This document shows positions 48,936 through 52,400 of a stretch of 52,400 bases of DNA, one piece after another. The notes below the pieces were generated by a model that was not told where the DNA came from, ran no database searches, and saw only the letters and a program-made list of their open reading frames with translations. The position numbers and the translations under genes were made by a program. The first letter of the stretch is position 1; every line of letters begins with the position of its first letter. Source of the DNA: JADFRG01 sp046759305. GTDB lineage: Bacteria > Chloroflexota > Anaerolineae > Anaerolineales > E44-bin32. The stretch is from assembly GCA_046759305.1 (NCBI GenBank), contig JBHIBY010000010.1, positions 1-52,400 on the forward strand, in the 5' to 3' direction.

Positions 48936-49208
48936 CTACTTGCGTCGAATACCCAGACGGTCCGTAATAGATAAGTAGGCATCCGCATCCTTGCTCTTGA
49001 GATATGCGAGATGACGTCGCCGTTGCCCAACCAGCTTAAGCAAGCCTCTTCGTGAGGATTGGTCGTGCTTATGCTCTTTCAGATGCTCCGTAAGTTGCTC
49101 AATGCGGCGCGTGAGGATTGCCACCTGCACCTCAGGTGACCCAGTGTCACTGTCGTGTCGGTGATACTCGCCGATTAGCTCTGTCTTTTCTTCTTTCGTA
49201 AGCGTCAT
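48936..49208 (-). CDS. rpsO: Ribosomal protein S15
   Basis: The ATG at 49208 gives 90 residues, the normal length. It shows IGEYHRHDSDTGSPEVQVAILTRRI, the LTEHLKEHKHDQSSRRGLL segment that binds 16S rRNA, and YLKSKDADAYLSITDRLGIRR. An in-frame TTG 24 bases earlier would add a non-conserved tail. It precedes pnp. Confidence 0.96.
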   Translation of the reverse strand: MTLTKEEKTELIGEYHRHDSDTGSPEVQVAILTRRIEQLTEHLKEHKHDQSSRRGLLKLVGQRRRHLAYLKSKDADAYLSITDRLGIRRK

Positions 49209-49239
49209 GTATAACTGCTGCCCATTCGTCAAACGCGAG

Positions 49240-49245
49240 ATTATA
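49240..49245 (-). promoter_or_regulatory. Extended -10 promoter of rpsO
   Basis: On the minus strand TGGTATAAT gives a perfect -10 box with the TGn extension; no good -35 is seen 17 bp upstream. It overlaps the end of the preceding gene and lies 31 bases before the rpsO ATG. Confidence 0.5.
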
Positions 49246-49942
49246 CCACTCTGACCTTTGAGGTATTGATTCTAGCCTTAAGCGCCCTTACCAGGGGGCT
49301 GGATTCTTCGTCATCGAGGAAGCTTTCGGTCTCATTAGGCGCTACTTCGGCAAGCGATGTGATTAGCGTCACCAATGCTTCCCGCAACTCTCCGTGGACC
49401 CCGGCTAGACGGCCTTCAAGAAGCTCAAGTACAGAGGGTAGATCCTCAAAATTGGAATCCAGCATTCTCCCTCTCACGGCATACGCGGCCAGGACTCGGC
49501 TGCGCCGTTTTCGATCGTCAAGCCATATCGTGATTTGATCGATGAAGCCTGAAGGATCTACCCGCCGCCAGCCGGACAAACCTCGCTCCGCTAGTTCCCG
49601 AACGATCTCGATCGGTACGCTCTGTGCTGCCCATCGTTCGGCGATTGTCGCGACATCGGGCCCTTCAATGCTTTCCAAGAGTCCAGCCGCCAGCAGCTGG
49701 GAATCGGGTATGCCCGTCATCCACAGAGCTTCTGAGAGGGATTCGGGATTCCCTAGTCCTCGAAGGATCACGCGCAGCGATCGAATGACAGGGGCAGGAA
49801 CGGCCAGAGCGGGAGATCTGGACTGCTCGGAGTACGCTTCAATGAGATCGCGCGTCTCACGTGCGATCCGTTGCGGGTCGTTCACTCCGGACTTTAGAGC
49901 CTCGAGTTCTCTGTGAAGACGGGTTGGATCAATCGCGGGCAT
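49241..49942 (-). CDS. Predicted alpha-helical (HEAT-like) protein of unknown function
   Basis: I do not recognise a named family with confidence. From the ATG at 49942 it has 233 residues, nearly all predicted helical, with repeat-like blocks such as LRVILRGLGNPESLSEALWM, DQITIWLDDRKRRSRVLAAYAVRG and LREALVTLITSLAEVAPNE. GWRRVDPSGFIDQITIWLDD recalls DNA-alkylation-repair (AlkD) or other HEAT-repeat proteins, but no catalytic signature is clear. It lies between proS and rpsO on the same strand. A TTG at 49975 is an alternative start. Confidence 0.7.
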   Translation of the reverse strand: MPAIDPTRLHRELEALKSGVNDPQRIARETRDLIEAYSEQSRSPALAVPAPVIRSLRVILRGLGNPESLSEALWMTGIPDSQLLAAGLLESIEGPDVATIAERWAAQSVPIEIVRELAERGLSGWRRVDPSGFIDQITIWLDDRKRRSRVLAAYAVRGRMLDSNFEDLPSVLELLEGRLAGVHGELREALVTLITSLAEVAPNETESFLDDEESSPLVRALKARINTSKVRVV

Positions 49943-50090
49943 TTCAGCTACCGTCGTTCCTGGATCTACTCGCAATCATAGGCTCAATATGACTAGGTAC
50001 CGACATCAGCATTGCCAAACGGATCCCATTCTTCGCATTGGCACTTATGTTTAGTCACCTCGTGGGTACTCGCAGTTGGCTGGATCTGGG

Positions 50091-51515
50091 CTAATAGGCG
50101 CGCGCGAAGATGGACCGTTCCTTTGCTGGATTGCCGCAGTGTATGCACATTCCTTCCCCACCTGGTTGAACGAGGGGGATGACGCGGTTCGTGGCCTTGG
50201 TCTCATGCTTGATTTCGGCTTCGCACTCCGCCCGACCGCACCACCAAACATCGGCCCAGCCAGACTTGACCACTTCTTGAAATTCGGCATAATCTGCAGG
50301 ATCGTGGGTATGGTCCTGCATGAATTCGCGCGCTTTGCTAAACATGCCGACCTGAATCTCATCCAGAGTAGATTGAACTGCTCGCGCGATTCCATCTACT
50401 GGGGCGCTGGTTCGGCCCTCAATATCACGACGAGCTAGGGTTACCTGGCCCTGCTCAACATCTTTTGGTCCGATCTCAATTCGCAGCGGCACGCCACGCA
50501 TCTCCCAGTCGTTGAACTTGAATCCGGGAGTAACTTCCTCCCGATCATCCAGCTTGACCCTGAAATCGGTCAGGGCGGCTTGGATGTCAGTAGTTTTCTC
50601 CATCACCATGCTGCGCTCATCGGCATTCTTGTGAATCGGAACAATCACTGCCTGGAAGGGTGCCAAACGCGGAGGTAAAACCAAGCCCTGATCGTCCCCG
50701 TGTACCATGATGATCGCACCCACAAAGCGTGTCGATAGACCCCAGGAGGTCGTGCTGACGTACTGCAGCGTATTTTCACGGTCTAGGTACTGAATCGAAA
50801 ATGCGCGCGCAAAGTTTTCGCCCAAATAATGCGAAGTTCCGGCCTGCAGAGCCCGAGTATCCCCCATCATGGCCTCGATGCTGTATGAATTGACCCCGCC
50901 TGCAAACTTCTCGCTTTCGCTTTTCCGACCCATTATCACTGGAACCGCGGCCTCGTTCTCGGCAAAATCAGCATAGACCTCCAGCATCTGCTGGGTTTCG
51001 GCTTGTGCTTCAAGCGCTGTGGCATGTGCGGTGTGTCCTTCTTGCCAGTAAAACTCCGTGGTGCGCAGGAACAATTTCGTTCGCAGCTCCCAGCGTACGA
51101 CGCTATTCCACACATTGATTAGCACCGGGAGATCTCTGTAGGATTCGATCCATTTTGCGTACATATGCCCGATGACGGTTTCAGAAGTCGGTCGCACGAC
51201 AAGCGGCTCTTCTAACTCCTGCCCTCCACCAACGGTCACGACTGCAAGCTGGGGTGAGAAACCCTCGACATGATCCTTCTCCTTCTGGAGGAAACTCATA
51301 GGGATGAAGAGAGGAAATGCGGCATTGACATGCCCGGTGGCCTTGAAGCGGCTGTCAAGAGCAGCGGTGATGTTTTCCCACAGGTTCCAACCGTAGGGTC
51401 GCACAACCATCGTGCCGCGCACCGGCCCATAGTCGGCCAGCTCGGCCTTGAGTACGAGTTGGTTATACCAATCCGAGAAACTCTCGGATCTAGATGCCAG
51501 TCGATCTTCAGACAT
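50091..51515 (-). CDS. proS: Proline-tRNA ligase, short class-3 (archaeal/eukaryote-like) type
   Basis: The ATG at 51515 follows AAAGG by eight bases, giving 474 residues. Class II motifs are VRPTSETVIGHMYAKWI (motif 2 region), RWELRTKLFLRTTEFYWQEGHTAH and GDDQGLVLPPRLAP. The protein ends with a compact zinc-type domain (AECEAEIKHETKATNR, then CIHCGNPA) and a terminal FARAY. It lacks the ~180-residue editing insert found in the bacterial long form, so it is the archaeal/eukaryote-like version, which is scattered among bacteria. Confidence 0.95.
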   Translation of the reverse strand: MSEDRLASRSESFSDWYNQLVLKAELADYGPVRGTMVVRPYGWNLWENITAALDSRFKATGHVNAAFPLFIPMSFLQKEKDHVEGFSPQLAVVTVGGGQELEEPLVVRPTSETVIGHMYAKWIESYRDLPVLINVWNSVVRWELRTKLFLRTTEFYWQEGHTAHATALEAQAETQQMLEVYADFAENEAAVPVIMGRKSESEKFAGGVNSYSIEAMMGDTRALQAGTSHYLGENFARAFSIQYLDRENTLQYVSTTSWGLSTRFVGAIIMVHGDDQGLVLPPRLAPFQAVIVPIHKNADERSMVMEKTTDIQAALTDFRVKLDDREEVTPGFKFNDWEMRGVPLRIEIGPKDVEQGQVTLARRDIEGRTSAPVDGIARAVQSTLDEIQVGMFSKAREFMQDHTHDPADYAEFQEVVKSGWADVWWCGRAECEAEIKHETKATNRVIPLVQPGGEGMCIHCGNPAKERSIFARAY

Positions 51516-51545
51516 AATGTCGCCTTTCAAACATATTTATCAGTT

Positions 51546-52400
51546 TTAGCCCAGGAGCCGTTTGGTGACAGCTTTCGCAAGAGGGTCGAACCAAACTCGC
51601 TCCAATAATTCGGATCTTGTTTGAAGCAGGGTCGTCGGTGAGGCGGCCAACAGATCCATCCACTCCTGCAGGAACCGCCACATTAGAGCGTGGTCCCACA
51701 GTTCGGTCCACCTCTCTTCATCCCACTCCTTACCCGAGAGATCCGCCAATTGATTCCTATACTCCTGTATGATCGTTTGCCGATCGATCGGTAGCCCGCC
51801 AAACCACCATTCGCTCTTCAGAATGAAGGCTACGACGTCCAGGATCGGCGGTCCGACGGCAGCCATTTGCCAGTCGTAAACAAGCTGGCGCCCATCGACG
51901 AGCACCGAGATATTTCCCGGCCAGTAATCTCCATGAAGCAACGTCGACGGCTCGTACTTGAGCGGCTCGATGACTTTTTCCGCGTTCAGGATAAGGTGTG
52001 CCAGCGTATGCACCCGGTCCGGCCAGTTCGATAGACGTCCCTGATCCACGATTCGCTCCAGTGAATTAGCGGCAGCTGCGACGTGGACCTCGAAATCGGC
52101 GCCGAGCGGCCTGCTCAACCAGGGAAAGGCTGCCAGATCTTCAGAGAGGCCCCAGAATCGATCGTGGAGCTCGACCAAGGACCGGATAGCATGCTTGTAA
52201 TCGTCGGCTTCCCACTCCTCTGGCGCCTTGGCCGGAGAGATCTCCTCCATGATCATCCAATCGCCCGCGTTCGAGGCGGAAATCAAGCGCGGGAATTCAA
52301 CCGGTATTTCGGAAGCTAAATAGCGATAGACCCCGACTTCCCTGCGCCCTGCCCCAGCAAGGCCGGTGCGAGTCGTGCCACGCGGTTCCTTCACGATCAA
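51546..52400 (-). CDS. Aminoglycoside-phosphotransferase-like kinase, 5' end outside window
   Basis: The frame is open to the last base, so the N-terminus is missing; 284 residues are visible. It has the APH/choline-kinase catalytic segment LLHGDYWPGNISVLVDGRQL followed by VYDWQMAAVGPPILDVVAFI, where the HGD Asp is the catalytic base and the second Asp binds Mg. EREVGVYRYLASEIPVEFPR-like N-lobe features are partly visible. Members phosphorylate small metabolites and seldom confer antibiotic resistance; the substrate is unknown. It is 30 bp upstream of proS on the same strand. Confidence 0.85.
   Translation of the reverse strand: MIVKEPRGTTRTGLAGAGRREVGVYRYLASEIPVEFPRLISASNAGDWMIMEEISPAKAPEEWEADDYKHAIRSLVELHDRFWGLSEDLAAFPWLSRPLGADFEVHVAAAANSLERIVDQGRLSNWPDRVHTLAHLILNAEKVIEPLKYEPSTLLHGDYWPGNISVLVDGRQLVYDWQMAAVGPPILDVVAFILKSEWWFGGLPIDRQTIIQEYRNQLADLSGKEWDEERWTELWDHALMWRFLQEWMDLLAASPTTLLQTRSELLERVWFDPLAKAVTKRLLG

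Noticed and set aside
1..52400. CRISPR arrays, rRNA, tRNA, insertion sequences
   Set aside because: No regularly spaced repeats, cloverleaf-like genes, transposase frames or terminal inverted repeats were seen by eye.

Overview
This window is a bacterial chromosome segment of moderately high GC with dense genes. Tight operons, a Ser/Thr kinase with an extracytoplasmic sensor half, a short class-3 type ProRS, a small cobalamin-binding mutase subunit beside MeaB, and many Pro/Thr-rich lipoprotein-like linkers suggest Chloroflexota (perhaps the Dehalococcoidia/SAR202 side). This placement is inference from gene content only; no rRNA or tRNA gene was seen.

Layout. 0-3.7 kb: a partial holin-like membrane protein, Mn-type sodA, a frameshifted LysM gene, a YugP-type zinc peptidase, a Fer4_19/CDGSH iron-sulfur protein and a hotdog thioesterase. 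3.7-9.5 kb (minus): an NAD-dependent molybdenum formate dehydrogenase operon made of a NuoE-NuoF fusion, fdhD, a HoxU-like ferredoxin subunit and a catalytic subunit with a Cys (not Sec) metal ligand. 9.7-13.2 kb (plus): an AIF-type FAD reductase, an XdhC-type molybdoenzyme maturation factor and a serine/alanine-glyoxylate aminotransferase. 13.3-15.7 kb: a receptor kinase with two tandem LamG-like ectodomains.

15.8-30 kb is a metal and redox island. It holds a ZIP transporter and a Tat-exported multicopper oxidase under a consensus promoter with a perfect DtxR-like palindrome at the start site, a CPH-type (CopB-like) copper ATPase with a His-rich tail, and a seven-gene mercury operon: merR, merA, merB, an unrecognised membrane protein, a MerP-like HMA protein, a CcdA-like protein and a CoA-binding protein. 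The mercury operon is driven by a textbook 19-bp-spacer MerR promoter. A His-rich cytochrome c lipoprotein, an orphan cytochrome b with a C-terminal haem c site, a TlpA-like thioredoxin whose first active-site Cys is encoded by an in-frame TGA followed by a SECIS-like hairpin (candidate selenoprotein), and a YHS metal-binding protein complete it.

30-52 kb is housekeeping: an 8-oxoguanine-deaminase-like amidohydrolase, BrkB-like membrane protein, prs, meaB plus mutase B12 subunit, trpS (apparently leaderless), trxA, the CIRCE-controlled hrcA-grpE-dnaK-dnaJ-prmA cluster, the rpsA-like/rpsU/infA operon, a phosphoribosyltransferase, an AI-2E permease, pnp, rpsO, a helical-repeat protein, proS and a partial aminoglycoside-phosphotransferase-like kinase.

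No CRISPR array, insertion sequence, transposase, integrase, rRNA or tRNA was found. The most interesting items are the UGA-containing TlpA protein, the unusual mercury-uptake gene set and the operator architecture of the two metal operons.
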